Assembly (NCBI RefSeq): GCF_000283155.1
Contig: NW_004454265.1
Span: 2,208,119-2,272,118 of the forward strand
DNA: 64,000 nt
Direction: 5' to 3'
Source: Ceratotherium simum simum
Taxonomy: Eukaryota; Chordata; Mammalia; Perissodactyla; Rhinocerotidae
Positions 1-12,005 of this stretch are shown in pieces. A program made the position numbers and the translations under genes. The number at the start of each line of letters is the position of its first letter. The stretch's first letter is position 1. The notes beneath the pieces are model-generated. The model saw nothing but the letters and a program-made list of their open reading frames with translations. It did no database searches and was not told where the DNA came from.

Positions 1-1984
1 GAAAGGAGGAAGGTAAAGTCATGTGTTCATTTTGTTTCAAAGCAGCCAGTAGAGTGAGGAGTCACTATTTGCCATGATTCTCTTCTTTCCTTGGATAAAC
101 TGGAATAGAATCAAATGTCTTCGAGGGTACCTCGTGCTGCTTCGTGGACCTAAACTATGACACAATATCACCCTATATTCAGTGTCCTTGGACACTAATG
201 CTGGCTAGCAGAAGGTTAGTTTATAAGCATCCTACTATATATTCTGGGGAAACTGGGAAGATATAAAGTTATAAAGTAGAGCTGGTGTTGGTTTGTTTCC
301 TTCTGACTTTTATCTTTATAGTTAACGAATTATCAAAATCAGTCATAGAAATGGATTGAACTTATCTGTACATTTTGAAATATTTTAGCAGTAATGAAGA
401 AAAGTCTCCTTACCAACAACACTTTAAAAAGCTGTTAAGAGAACAATAAAATATGAAATATCAGAAATAGTTATAATTCAAATTAAGAAATTCATGTGAT
501 AATTTTTATAGATTAAATATTTTCTTTTAATAACATTGAAGCCACCATCCAAAAATATTACACAAAGAAATCTAACACATTTTTATCTCCCCTAATGAAT
601 TTTTATCTCCCTTTAGTTTGCTGTGATTTATGTTGGTGAAAATTTTGTGTTTTCCTATCACAGAGGCTTTATATATACAGCTGTAAATTACAGTGCTTAA
701 AGCAAGATTCAGGCGAATCCTCATGAGTTAAGTTGATGATCCACTTGGATGGGTGATCATGTCATTTTACTGGCTAATTAGCAGAGTAACTGCTCTGTGA
801 GCTTTCAAGAAGTTGAAGCCTGACAACATGTTCTAAAATATTGGCTTTGAGTGCTACTGTCTAAATCTGAAAATTGAAATTTTACCTTTCTGTATATGTT
901 TTACCATAACAATCAGAAAAAATTTGCGCTGCCAGCTTCCAGTTGGAAGCTGAGACCCAAAAGAACGTAAAATGTCTGAGTACGATGGTTTAGAGTGTTT
1001 AAAGGCAGTATTCCATCAGAACCAAGCCCCCAAAGCAAATCCCCCCAAGAAACTCTATAGAATTAGGTGGCAGAACCCTATAAATAAGTAGATTCAAACT
1101 AAATGTGGGCTAATTTATACATGTAAATGTATAGTGTTCTTACGTTATTTGACCCCCATAAGTCCTGACTTTATACTTTTGTCCTAGATCAACTAGTTTT
1201 ATGGTATATTGAGAAAACAAGTGAATTCCAATGACAAGAATCTTCAATAGAATTCTGTTCTTTTGGCTATCTGAAGTGGACACTTTGGCATTGTTAGTGG
1301 AAGCAGTCTGTCTGATTCCAGTTATGCTTATGGTCACCCGTAGTACAAACAGATATAATACTAGATGTAAAGTAGTCTAAACAAATTATAATATTTTAGT
1401 ACTGCTATGTTATGTGGCATTCTGATCAATGTAATTAATAACATGATAGCCCTTATAAAACACTGTGGTACTATAAATTACAAGTGTGGTACTTACTACC
1501 AGCCAACACAGTGAATATATGTTGCAGTAATTATTAGTCTAATCCTATTAATTCACATCTTAATTGGAGTCATAATCAGTTGAAAAAGGATGGCACGGAT
1601 GTGGTAACCACGGATATTAAAATTGCTAGGTGATTTATTATTATGAAAAAATATATAATATGAATACTTGCCCTGGTGAAAGAAATTTTTAAAATACTGC
1701 AGAACCCCTCATTTACGTGATGACAATTGATATTTCTAATAGTCTCTTTTTTTCATTAAATTAGTTCTAAATATCTTTACAAAGATATTTTGTTAAGACT
1801 TTCTTAAGTAACTATAGCTACTTGAACGTTGTATTATAATTCTTTGGAAAGCGTTCTTTCGTTTAGACTTTCCCTAAGTCTTACTGACCTTGCACTTAGT
1901 CTGTGATATACAGACTTTTTCCATTTCAGTACCTGAGAAATGTTGGAAGAGCACATCCCTCCCATCATAGCTATTTTAATTAAC
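1..1984. other. AT-rich non-coding DNA, nothing recognised
   Basis: I see no repeat family, exon or RNA gene. Short open frames (for example minus strand 1140-1337) have no recognisable domain and look like chance. Confidence 0.5.
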
Positions 1985-2112
1985 ATCTTTATAAGTCTGT
2001 CATCCTAACCAGAGTATAAACTCTCGGATTATAGAGGATGTAGTATCCATAATGCCTAGCACGTAGTAGATACTCAGTTTCTTAATTATTGCATGAATAA
2101 ATGAATGAATGA
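1985..2112 (+). repeat. L2 LINE 3' end relic
   Basis: The order of blocks is that of the mammalian L2 (CR1-like LINE) 3' end: an 'agtataaactctcggatt' stretch, then 'tgcctagcacgtagtag', then a short ATGA-type tail ('aatgaatgaatgac'). It is a diverged, non-functional relic in the sense orientation. Confidence 0.75.
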
Positions 2113-3970
2113 CAAGTTTACCCTTCGTTCTTTTAAATCCATGCTTAAGTAACTATCTTGAGCTTGCAGTTGATTCCAAATAACCTCAGTGAAACTGTAA
2201 CCCAACTTTGTGTCCCTTTTCTAAGAATTGCAACCATTCAAAAAGAAACCAAGGAATTTCAAAAATGCTATCAATATTTGCTAGTATGGATTTATCAAAT
2301 ATTTACCTGAGCTCACTGAATTTTCTGCGCATCCAAAAAAGATTGGAAAATTATTATCACAAAACGTTGAAGAAAAATTCTATGGGTAAAATAACGTACA
2401 TGACACTAATTTCAAAAGATAAAAGATGTGTTCATTCAGTAGGTTTCCTTTGCTGCTATTTTATAGGTAAATCACTAGCTAGATTCTTCGTTGTTGTTGT
2501 TTGCTTCCAAAATTTTTTCTTATGGATTGTCTAGATACTTGAATGCTATCAAATTAAGCTTCCCTGAAAATGATTAATGTATAAGATACATTTATTTTAT
2601 TTCATATAATTAGCCTAGCTGCAAATTGAAACCTGATATACGTCTGTATGTGTATGTGTATATATTTCTGCATCTGAAAGAATAATAATCCTTTATTTCC
2701 AATCTATAAGCTGCTAATAATTCACTCTATCACATCATTTATACAATTCATCTCTTAATTTCTCAGCATGTTGATTTGCAGCACAGGATTGAAAGCATTT
2801 TTAAAATGTAGATAAATGTTATCTGCCCAGCTCCCTTTATCCACTCTCTGTTATCTCAAAAAAGCTATTGTGTTAGCATAGCAAGATCTGTGCTTTGCAA
2901 ATACATTCTGACTATCATGCAGTCATTTCCTTTGAGTGTTCTTAAATCAATATCATAATTATATTTGCAAGTATTGTATTCAAGATAAAAGTCAGGCTAC
3001 TCACCAAAACTTGTCCAGGGTAACTGCCTTGCCTTCCGCTGTTGAAACAGTGGGACCCCATTTAGAATGCTCTTCATGGTCTTTAATAGCTCAGTTGAAT
3101 TTCCACTTATGGAATATCACTAATACATTGGTATGGACCCTTTTTCTTGAACCATTTACTCTCTAACTCTTGCCATTTTGGTTGAATTATATAAAGGTTA
3201 CATTATTTAGTAAGTCAATTGAATATTAAAGTTTAGGTTTATAGTTTCCTTCTTTAAAAATAAGCACTTTTTTCTAATTCTAATATTATATTTTAGGAAA
3301 AATGAATAGTATTAAATCTTTCAGTTCTATTTTCTTTCTTATTCTTTGATCTAATAAATACTTAACTTTGACTTTCTTTTTTTCTGTTTGAAAATGTTCT
3401 GACTACATATAATTAAAAATCATTTCAACTTCTATTGTTTTGATTTCTTTTTGTATTATTGAATCCTTTAGCATAACTGCTTAGATTTTCTGTATTTTAT
3501 TTTTATATTCAATATAGTATATATTTAGGGGGTCTAATTATGTTTTAAATCTATTTATAAGCATAATAGTCTCTCTTTGTTTTTTGATTTCTCTTTAATA
3601 TGAATTTCTTACTCGTGGCATTAGTATAGTAGCTTTTGAATTCTTTTTCCCCTTGTGTTTATTCAAAATAGCTCTGTCCATCTGTTAGTTTCAAATATTT
3701 TTGTTTCCAAAAGTGTTAGGCAACCCATTCTAAATTATTCATGGAAATGGTGGAGAGTGATAACATGAACATAATATGAGGTAGTTGACATGAACACTAA
3801 GAGCAGTCCTTAAGTCTCATTTGTTTAAGTTGAAATTCATCAAACCTTTTGTCACGTCTGATTGACAAGAAGTAAAATAGATTAGCCTTAATTTCATCTT
3901 TTTTGTTTATGTTGTTGTTGTTAATCCTTTGGTGGAGGTGGAGGTAAAAAGTACTCGTAGCTGAAAGGAA
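2113..3970. other. AT-rich non-coding DNA, possible eroded L1
   Basis: Mostly unrecognised. The T-rich stretch at about 3290-3720 has the feel of a very decayed antisense L1 ORF2, but I cannot align a diagnostic block, so it is not called. Confidence 0.4.
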
Positions 3971-3971
3971 A

Positions 3972-4195
3972 AAGACGTGCCAGGCAATATTCTATGTACT
4001 TTACATATTTTAACTCCCTTAACCCTCATGAGCTCTGTGAGGTTTGTGCTTTATTATCCCTGTACTATAGGGAGGATAGGAAAAGGAAACTGAGGTGAAG
4101 AGTGCTTTAGAACCTGCTCTATAAGTAGTAAGTGGTGAAGCCAGTACAAAAACCCAGGCAGTGTGACTCCAGTACACATCCCCCACTCTTTAAAC
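3972..4195 (-). repeat. MIR SINE, near full length
   Basis: Read on the plus strand it shows the reverse-complement MIR order: 'gtgccaggcaatattctatg', 'tttacatattttaactccc', 'aggaaactgaggtgaagag', 'agtaagtggtgaagcca', and 'acccaggcagtgtgactcc' at the tRNA-like end. MIR is an ancient tRNA-derived SINE mobilised by L2. Confidence 0.88.
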
Positions 4196-5865
4196 AGCCT
4201 AAAATAAACGAATCACAACCCTTACAATTAGTGTTCAAATATAATATGATTTAATTCCCTCTCCTTCTATCCTTTGCCTTCCTCTCTGGAACTCGCCTTC
4301 TAGCGTGTAAGCATTTGTCTAGTGGAGTTTTCATGTCCTCAGATAGATCTGTACCCATATGAGGTTGCCTCACTTGGGTTTCTGGGACCCCCAACAGGTG
4401 AGTTACTCCATTCGGAGACACATTTTGTCAAGCTATCTATGTCCTTTTCCCATAACCTCTACCTGCTTTTCTCCCTAGTCACTGGCTGGTCAAGGTAAGA
4501 CACTCAGTTGTCAAATACACCCCAGCCTTCAGAGCTGGGATCAGAGCCAGACCTAAGCATCTAGCTTTTCAGGTCCCTTTCTTAGAGGTCCTGGCTCTCC
4601 CAGTGCTTTGAGGTCGCTAGCATAAAGCACACTTAGCACCAAGTCTTACCATGCTTGGGGAGAGAATTGTTATAATTCCTTCTTTTCCTCCATTGTGGTT
4701 CTTTGCTGAAGAAGAAGCTAAATGTTTGGGATTCCAAGGTGTCCTTTATTCCTTCTGGAGATCTTTTATAGGATGGTTGGAGTGAAGTTAGAAGGGTAAA
4801 GTTTAAAGGTGCAGGGGTATCATTTAGGAGTCACTGTCTGTTCAATTGACATGTTGACATAAGTAGTTTAGACAGAAATAAGGATTGTCTTTTCTAGACC
4901 TCATCCTGAATTGGCTACCCATTGTAAAATGCAATATATTTTCTTCTTAGGTTTGAACATTTGAAAATTTGCCCCTCTCCCCTCTTTGTCTTACTTTATT
5001 AGGTAGTTCCATTCCAAGATTTAAAATATCCTTTTAGGAAATTTATGTGTCCTGTGTATCGGATTTAATAGTTTTATATCTTTCATAATGTAGTATCTTA
5101 AAAAATATCTATAGTCTTTTAACACATTAGCTCTAATGTTGGAGAGCTATTTTCTTTAAGAAGAAAATTAATCTGCTTAGCTTGAATGCATTGCTTTATT
5201 CCATATTTTTTCCTCAAGTTCTTATTTAGTCAGAAGTCACTGAAGAACACACGGTTATTTAGCCTAGCCATCTGTCTGCTTCCCTCAGCAGGGATTTGTC
5301 CCTAAGAGGCCCTGTGGTTCCATGTCTGCAAGAACTTGATGGTTAAATACTTCACTTTTCTTTTGTACATAGTGTTATCTATGTCATATTACATAGCATC
5401 AACTATTTATTCCTCAGTTTTGATGCTTCCAGTAAAATGTATGCTAATTCATTTTTAACTGTAACTTTTTAACAAAGCAAAGGATCCTTACTTCTTTATC
5501 TAATAGCTTACAAATGATGTTTCTGCTTCGTATGCATTCAGCTGTGCTCTGTGTGGACTTGAAAGCTGGTTTAGATCACATATTACTTATTTTCAGTAAA
5601 GTGTTTATGTATATGGAATGCAGATACAACGATATCTATTTAACCATTATTAGGCCTCCAGTGACCGACCATCGTGTATTTACTTACCAATTTAAATGTT
5701 TCCTGTGCTCTACACATGCAAATTTCAAGACCAACTCAAAGCTACAGCTGTCTTTTCAATCTTATATTTCCAATATAAATTAAACATGAGGGAGCTGGCA
5801 TACATATTGAATGCCCGCAGGTGTATGATCTGGAGGTAACCTAGGGAAGCCATTGCAATATAGGG
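4196..5865. other. Unique non-coding DNA, nothing recognised
   Basis: No repeat or gene recognised. It is slightly GC-richer at 4250-4640. A perfect splice-donor string sits at 4398-4403, but no acceptor or open frame around it supports an exon. Confidence 0.45.
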
Positions 5866-5869
5866 AGTC

Positions 5870-6105
5870 AACTGTACTGTAGTGGAAAACGCCCTGCTTC
5901 TTCTAGCTGAAGTGAGAGAATCAGGTTCAGAGTCCCGGCTCTGCCATTTACTGGCTCTGTGACTGAATAAGTCCCTTAACTTCAGTGTGACTCTAAAGTG
6001 AGGAAGATGATAAAATATGCCTAGAATTGTTACAAATAGAACTGACATATTGTATTTAAAAATCACTTCATAACTACATAGTACTATATAAATGTAAACT
6101 TATTA
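5870..6105 (+). repeat. MIR SINE
   Basis: Sense MIR: 'gttcagagtcccggctctgc' (B-box region), 'catttactggctctgtgac', a degenerate 'cccttaacttcagtgtgact', and a decayed 3' part. Diverged, with small deletions. Confidence 0.8.
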
Positions 6106-6184
6106 CTCAGCATTGCAGCACAAAAGAGTATAATGATCATCCTTTAGTCATGCATTCCTTTAGTAACTTTTATCAATTCAAAAA

Positions 6185-6345
6185 ATATACTGACCATCCA
6201 GTACATGCTGAGTACTGTTCTAACCCATATGACTAGAGCAGTGAGAAAGGAAATCGAAGCCCCTGCACTCGAGGAGCTTACATTCCAGAGGGGGAAGACA
6301 GAAAATAAACATGGAAAATAATAAAATATAGTAAATTCAAACAGG
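6185..6345 (-). repeat. L2 LINE 3' end relic, antisense
   Basis: It carries the reverse complement of the L2 3' end: 'catgctgagtactgttctaa', 'gaggagcttacattccagag', then 'gggggaagacagaaaataaa'. Confidence 0.75.
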
Positions 6346-6594
6346 GATTAGTGTTTTCTCATCCCCTATGTGACCTTAAGTGGTCCCTTTCAACCCAGTT
6401 TCCCCATTCGTTAATAAATAAGGATGATAATAATCTATCTACCATCTAAGAATGTAGTTGTGATAGTGTAGACATGAAACCATTTTATAGACTTTATTAG
6501 TTGTTGCTCTTTTACTAAAATGTTAAAAACACTTTAACCAGCACTCCTCAGTAATTCAAAGGTAAAAAGGGAAGTCACAGTGGAAAATATAAAA

Positions 6595-8085
6595 CCACAT
6601 ATCAAAACTTACAGGATGAAGATAATGTAGTGGGACTAGCTTATTTGAATTCACCCTCCTTCTGAGAACAGATAGAAAATCTGGTCAAAATATTAAAACA
6701 CATGTTTGAAAGCATCAGAGAGTTACTAAGGCAGAGGAGAAGTATGGGTCCCAGTTCCAGGAAAAGAAGGTGAGCTCAACATTTGGAGCCAGTTTTCCCC
6801 CAGAGATGATTCCAGTAGTGATATCTGTCTGCCAATTCTTGAATCGGTCACTGAAAGGCTAAGAATCTGGGCAGAGCTTTTGAGAGACTCATGGAGCCAT
6901 GGGGACAAAATACAGAGTTTGAGGCTAGTCAAGGAAGGAAAGACTGATAAAACCACCAGGCATTGGGTTGGAATCTTAACAGATTACTCCCTAAAAGTAA
7001 GGATGAACCAGAAATAGGCCCCCATAGGGACTGAAGCCCAGCTTTGAATCATCTCAATTCCTGATTGAATTAAGATGATTCAAGATTGCTGGTGCCCCCA
7101 GCCAATTACCAGAGCAGATGTATGTCCTTTCTGGAAGAAGGTAGTATTATCCTAAGCCTCAAATTATCTATACAGTTGTTTCTATATGACATCTATTAAC
7201 AATAACCAGGCATATGAGAAAAGAGGACAAGACGAAGAACCACGAAAAACAAGAGGACAAAAGAAACGATAGTCGGTAGGAACAGATTCACAGAGGATCC
7301 AGGTAATGGAGTTGTTAGATGCGGATTTTAACATTACACTGCTTAATTAGTTCATGGAAATAAAAGACAATGCTGGCAATTTCAGGTGAGAATTGGAAAC
7401 TATAAAAAAATTAAAAAGAAAATATGTATTGAACTGAAAAATACATTAACCAAAATCAAGAACTTAATGAAGGCTTAAGTTCCAACTAGGCAAAGCAGAA
7501 AAAAGAATCAGAGAACTGGAAGATAGATTAGAAGAAAACATCTTGAATGAAGCACTGAAAAACAACAAGATAAAAAGTACAGGCAGGAGCTTAAAAGACA
7601 TAAGGGACATGATGAAAAGATTTACAATCCGAGAAAAAGAGGGAGATTTAGGATAAGCAGTATTTGACTGGAAATGGCTGAGAATTTTTGAAAACTGTTG
7701 AAAGACATCAAGCTACAAACTAATGAAGCACTACAAACTCCCAACCAGATACATACAAAGGAAACTGCATCTAGGCACATTACAGTAAAAGCTATCAAGA
7801 CAAAGAGAAAATCTTAAAAGAGCAGAGAAAATAGATTATATTCAAAGGAGCAAATATAAGACTAGGAGCTGATTTCTCAACAGAAACATTTAGGAAGACA
7901 TACCCACTCGAATACCTGGTAGAATGATACCTTTCAAATTCTTGAAAGAAAGTAACTGCAAACGTAGAATTCTAAACCTAGCAAAAATATCTTTCAAGAA
8001 TGAAGATGAAATAAAGGCCTTGGACAAAAACTGAGTGAAATTGTCATCAGCAGACCCTTCACTAAAAGAAATATTAATGAAAAAA
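6595..8085 (+). repeat. HAL1 / ancient L1M 5' region and ORF1
   Basis: It has the characteristic HAL1/L1M order: 'cagaggatccaggtaatgga', 'aagacatcaagctacaaact', 'ctaggcacattacagtaaaa', 'gacaaagagaaaatcttaaa', 'attctaaacctagcaaaaat', and 'tttcaagaatgaagatgaaa'. The last blocks encode the C-terminal part of the L1-type ORF1 nucleic-acid-binding protein. All frames are broken by stops and indels, so nothing can be translated. Whether it is HAL1 (an L1 relative lacking ORF2) or the 5' part of an L1M is not settled here; no ORF2 follows it directly. Confidence 0.8.
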
Positions 8086-8439
8086 AATGCAAGCCAGCTG
8101 TCATCCCACTGCTAGAGACATAAACAATGTAAACATTTTGTTAGATGTTGTGGCTATTTGACAGTATAGGTATGTGAAATTATAATAAATTATGATAAGA
8201 GAATATGGTATAAATTAAGCATTATGCATTGTTCATAGGTATGAAAAGAAGCATATATTTCTATAGGCTAAGTATTTTGAATCACAGACTTTCTGGTACT
8301 TACAGCTTCCTTGTCTTCTCAAATCAGTCTGTGATCACCCCACAATTCAACACTGATAGTGATCAGAAGCGTTTTCTAATAGATAATGTATTGTTGTAAC
8401 ACAGGGTGTTTTGTGGGTTTTTTTAGCACAATTTTGCAT
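8086..8439. other. Non-coding DNA with a small hairpin
   Basis: No repeat recognised. An exact 10-bp inverted repeat (8281-8290 with 8326-8335, arms 'atcacagact' and 'agtctgtgat') could form a stem with a 35-nt loop. Confidence 0.4.
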
Positions 8440-8600
8440 GCCCACCAGAATATGTACCTTGAGGGATACAGAAATGAAAGATAATGATTCTCCCTTGCTC
8501 ACAAGGAACTTATAGTCAATTTAGGAAGGCATGATTAATGTACCTGAAATGGTAGCAAATAGTATAAGGCAATATATAGTTATGAAATAAATTGTTTGGC
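8440..8600 (-). repeat. Probable L2-like relic, antisense
   Basis: Blocks such as 'gagggatacagaaatgaaag', 'ctcacaaggaacttatagtc' and 'aatttaggaaggc' resemble the reverse complement of an L2 3' end. The copy is very diverged. Confidence 0.45.
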
Positions 8601-9069
8601 GATTACTAAATGAGACATAAATTTATGAGAAAGCAGACATGTTATTTTTTTACTGTTTTTATTAGGTTGATTTTCTTTATTGAAACTCCAGATACTATAT
8701 TTTATATGTTTCTTTCCAACATCAAGAGAAAATTTATTTTACTTGACTAAGTTTGTCTGCATTCCAACAGCAGCAATTAAACACTACCACAGAAGCAGCT
8801 CTGTTACCTGTGAGAACAAATTACTTTCTACAAATACACTTGATGGTTTTTTTTCAAGCTAGCTCTAAGTAACTGAAATATTAAAGCCTATACTACTTAT
8901 GTTAGGAGAATATTTTGTTTAAAATTTCCTGTCGTTAAACACAAATTTTTATTTTCTCAATTTAATACCGTTATCTTGATTGTTATCCCTCAATAACAAC
9001 ACTCCTTGATGAGTACTCTCCTGCTTTCCCTCAAAATTATGTTTGATTCACATGTAGTTATTTCTAAAG
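8601..9069. other. Non-coding DNA, nothing recognised
   Basis: AT-rich, with no recognisable repeat or exon. Confidence 0.4.
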
Positions 9070-9285
9070 AAGTTTGGCATACTGATTAAGAGTAATTCTC
9101 TGAAACTTCCAAGATTCAACTTGTTGCTTACTAGTTATATGCCTTTAATTTTTGCCTCAGTTTCCTCATCTGTGCAGTGAGGCTAATGGAAGCAGCTACT
9201 CATTGAAGTTAATATATGTAAAGCACTTAGAGTAGTGCCTGGGCGGTAGTATGTATTATGTAATAAGTATTGGTTCTACTATACT
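9070..9285 (+). repeat. MIR SINE
   Basis: Sense MIR: 'ttgcctcagtttcctcatct' at about 9155, followed by 'atatgtaaagcacttagagt' and 'agtgcctgggcggtagtatg'. The 5' tRNA-like part is degraded. Confidence 0.85.
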
Positions 9286-9399
9286 TCAATTCTATATAGA
9301 ATTGTATCTTTTGTTACCTTCATAGCATCATAGATACTTTAGTAAAAAAATATGAAGCTATTGTATTCTTTCTTAATATAAAAAATGTAATTGGTATTT

Positions 9400-9535
9400 G
9401 GGTGGTGAACCTGATGTAATCAATGCAGAAATAGAAATATAACGGCATATGCCTGAAATTTATACAACGTTACAAACCAATGTTACTGCAATAAAAAAAT
9501 AAATTTAAATAAATAAATAAATTTTAAAAAATGAA
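9400..9535 (+). repeat. L1 LINE 3' terminal fragment
   Basis: Short piece of an L1 3' UTR: 'gggtggtgaacctgatgtaa', 'gcctgaaatttatacaacgt', 'acaaaccaatgttactgc', 'aataaaaaaataaa', then a tail of A-rich repeats. It is 5'-truncated to about 130 bp. Confidence 0.8.
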
Positions 9536-10609
9536 ATATCTAATAAAAGAAATATAGCTCCCCTACCAAATTAATTAAAAATTTGGCCTAACAGTAAATT
9601 TTCTTTTTTGAGATATAATTAAGATATAACATAAGTTTAAGGTATACAGCATATTGATTTGATACATTTATATATTGCATTATGGTTACCACGGTAGCTT
9701 TAGCTAACACTGCTATCACATCACATAATTGTCATTTCTTTTTCGTGGTGAGAACAATTAAGATCTAGTCTCTTAGCAACTTTAAAACTTATATTAAAGT
9801 ATTGTTGATTATAATCACTATGCTGTGCATTACATCTCCAGAACTTATTTTTCTACTAGTTGCAAGTTTGTACCCTTAAATAACATCTCCCCAATTCCCC
9901 ACCCCAGCCCCTCGTAACCACCATTCTACTCTCTGTTTTTATGAGTTCAGCTTTTTTGGATTCCACGTATAAGTGAGATCATGCAGTATTTGTCTTTCTC
10001 TGTCTGACATATCTCAGCATATTGCCCTCAAGGTCCATCTTTGTTGACACAAATGGCAGGATTTCCTTCTTTCTCATGGCTAAATAATATTTCATTGTGT
10101 ATATATACGCCACATCTTCTTTATCCATTCATCTGTTGACAGGCACTTAGGTTGTTTCCATATCTTGGCTTTTGGGAGTAATGCTGAAATAAACATGGGA
10201 ATGAAGATATCTTTTCAATATGCTGTTTTCATTTCCTTTGGCTATACACCCAGAAGTGGGATTGCTGGATCATATGGTAGTTCTATTTTTAATTGTTTGC
10301 AGAACCTCCGTACTGTTTTTCATGGTGGCTGCACCAATTTATATTCCCACCAACAGTGCACAAGGGTTCCGTTTTCTCCACATCCTTACATTTGTTATCT
10401 CTTGTCTTTTTGATGATAGCCATTCTGACATGTGTGAAGTAATATCTTATTGTGGTTTTGATTTGCATTTCCCTAATGAGTAGTGATATTGATCATCTTT
10501 TCATTTACCTATTGGCCATTTAAGTTTCTTATTTGGAAAAATATCTGTTGATTTTCTCTGTCCATTTTTAAATCAGATTTTTATTTTCTTACTGAGTTGT
10601 ATGAGTTCT

Positions 10610-10812
10610 TTATTTAGATATTTTGGATATTAACCCCTTATCCAATAAATGGTTTGCAAATATTTTCTCCCGTTCCATAGGTTGTCTTTTCATTTTGTTG
10701 ATTGTTTCTTTTGCTGTGCAGAAGCTTTTTAGTTTGATGTAGTCCCACTTGTTGATTTTTACTTTTGTTGTTTGTGCTTTTGGTGTCATATCCAAAAAAT
10801 CATTGCCAAGAC
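10610..10812 (-). pseudogene. L1 ORF2 C-terminal domain fragment
   Basis: A 61-codon frame on the minus strand reads '[20 protein letters not shown]', then '[20 protein letters not shown]' and '[18 protein letters not shown]', a well-known L1 ORF2 segment downstream of the reverse transcriptase. It lies immediately 3' of the deletion junction and in a different frame from the endonuclease piece. Further ORF2 C-terminal sequence continues, broken, to about 10050. Confidence 0.85.
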
Positions 10813-11166
10813 CATGTATATGTCATATATATTTATGATTGTTATATCTTCTTGATGAATTGACCCCTTTATCATTATATAGTGACTTTTGTTTCTTGTT
10901 ACCATTTTTGGCTTAAAGTCTATTTTCTCTGATATAAATATAGCTACTCTCGCTTTCTTTTGGTTTCCACTTGAGTGGAATATCTTTTTCTGTCCCTTCA
11001 CTTTGAGCTTCTGTGTGTCCTTAAATCTGAAGCAAGTCTCTTGTAGGCGGTATGTAGTTGGGTCTTGTTTTTTAATCCTTTCAGCCATTCTGTGCTTTTT
11101 AGTTAGTGAATTCAATCCATTTACATTTAGAATAATTATCGATTTGTAAGAACTTACTATTGCCAT
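10813..11166 (-). pseudogene. L1 ORF2 endonuclease N-terminal fragment
   Basis: About 115 recognisable residues of the APE-like L1 endonuclease. They include the 'LNVNGLN' block with N14 and the 'LQET' block with Glu43, both active-site positions in mammalian L1 numbering, then 'KKARVAIFISEKIDFKPK' and 'HYIMIKGSIHQEDITIINIY'. The open frame starts from a methionine that gives the same residue numbering as human ORF2p, so this is probably the true start. The frame then crosses the deletion junction and stops after about ten out-of-frame residues. The later catalytic Asp, Asn and His residues are absent, so it is not an active enzyme. Confidence 0.85.
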
Positions 11167-11199
11167 CTTATTAGTTGCTTTCTGGCTGTTTTGCTTTCT

Positions 11200-11629
11200 G
11201 GCTAAACAGTGGGTAAAATTTTCAATAAAAACTCATTTTAATGACTTTCTCTAAATAATGAGAAAATACCCAAAAGTATGTAGATTGCAATTATTTACTT
11301 GGTAAATTATAGTTTTCTTTTTGATTTTAAAAGTTTCTGCAGATCACCTTTTGTGTGTCAGTTTCATTATATGAAGGGGAGTAATATCACAAAAAATAAG
11401 TAATTTTATCGACCTTTCCTTCTGACAGTTATTATCCAACAGGTTCAGCTTCTTCTTAAGGCCAGTTCATGATCGTGATAGTAACATGTCATCTACACGA
11501 AAGAATATGTTTTGTCTATTTACTAAGCCAGGAAGACCTGCATCTAGTTCATCTAAAAAGTGTATTATATTTTATAGGTATTAGTTTAAAAGAAGGGCAA
11601 GAATTATCATTTTAAAATATTTACATTTA
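11200..11629. other. Unique non-coding DNA
   Basis: No repeat recognised between the two L1 copies. Confidence 0.4.
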
Positions 11630-11644
11630 AAAATCAGTCTTTCA

Positions 11645-11990
11645 TTGGATCAAGAAAATGTGGTATATATATACAATGGAATACTACTCAGCCATAAAAA
11701 AGACAAAATTGTCCCATTTGCAACAACATGGATGGGCCTGGAGGGTATTATGTTAAGTGAAGTAAGCCAGAAGGAGAAAGACAAACACTGTATGATCTCA
11801 CTCATATGTGGAATATAAACCAACACATGGACAGAGAAAACTGTATTGTGGTTACCAGGGGCAGTGGGGGTCAGGGGTGGGCACAAGGGGTAAAGGGAGT
11901 CATATATATGGTGATGGACAAACAAAAATGTACAACCCAAAATTTCACAATGTTAAAAACTATTAAAACATCAATTAAAAAAATGAAAAA
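11645..11990 (+). mobile_element. 5'-truncated L1 insertion with target duplication
   Basis: A 346-bp sense L1 3' end: the last ORF2 codons ('tggaatactactcagccata', then 'ctcactcatatgtggaatat'), a short 3' UTR with a G-rich stretch, and an A-rich tail. The flanks carry 15-bp repeats: 'aaaatcagtctttca' at 11630-11644 and 'aaaatcaatctttca' at 11991-12005, one mismatch. The ORF2 tail is frameshifted just after the 'AIKK' codons. Standard L1 target-primed integration, moderately young. Confidence 0.93.
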
Positions 11991-12005
11991 AAAATCAATC
12001 TTTCA

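Larger units (their letters stand above)
9604..11199 (-). repeat. L1 LINE with large internal ORF2 deletion
   Basis: Read on the minus strand, the order is ORF2 N-terminus (endonuclease), then directly the ORF2 C-terminus, then the 3' UTR ending in a T-run on the plus strand near 9604. The reverse transcriptase region is missing; the junction lies near 10815. Imperfect flanking repeats ('ggcctaacagtaaattttc' at 9585-9603 and a related string at 11200-11223) look like an old target-site duplication. An endonuclease joined to a far 3' segment is typical of an internal deletion or of splice/recombination-type L1 rearrangement. The element cannot move. Confidence 0.88.

Noticed and set aside
4390..4410. 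Consensus splice donor
   Set aside because: No upstream open exon or acceptor; such strings are expected by chance.
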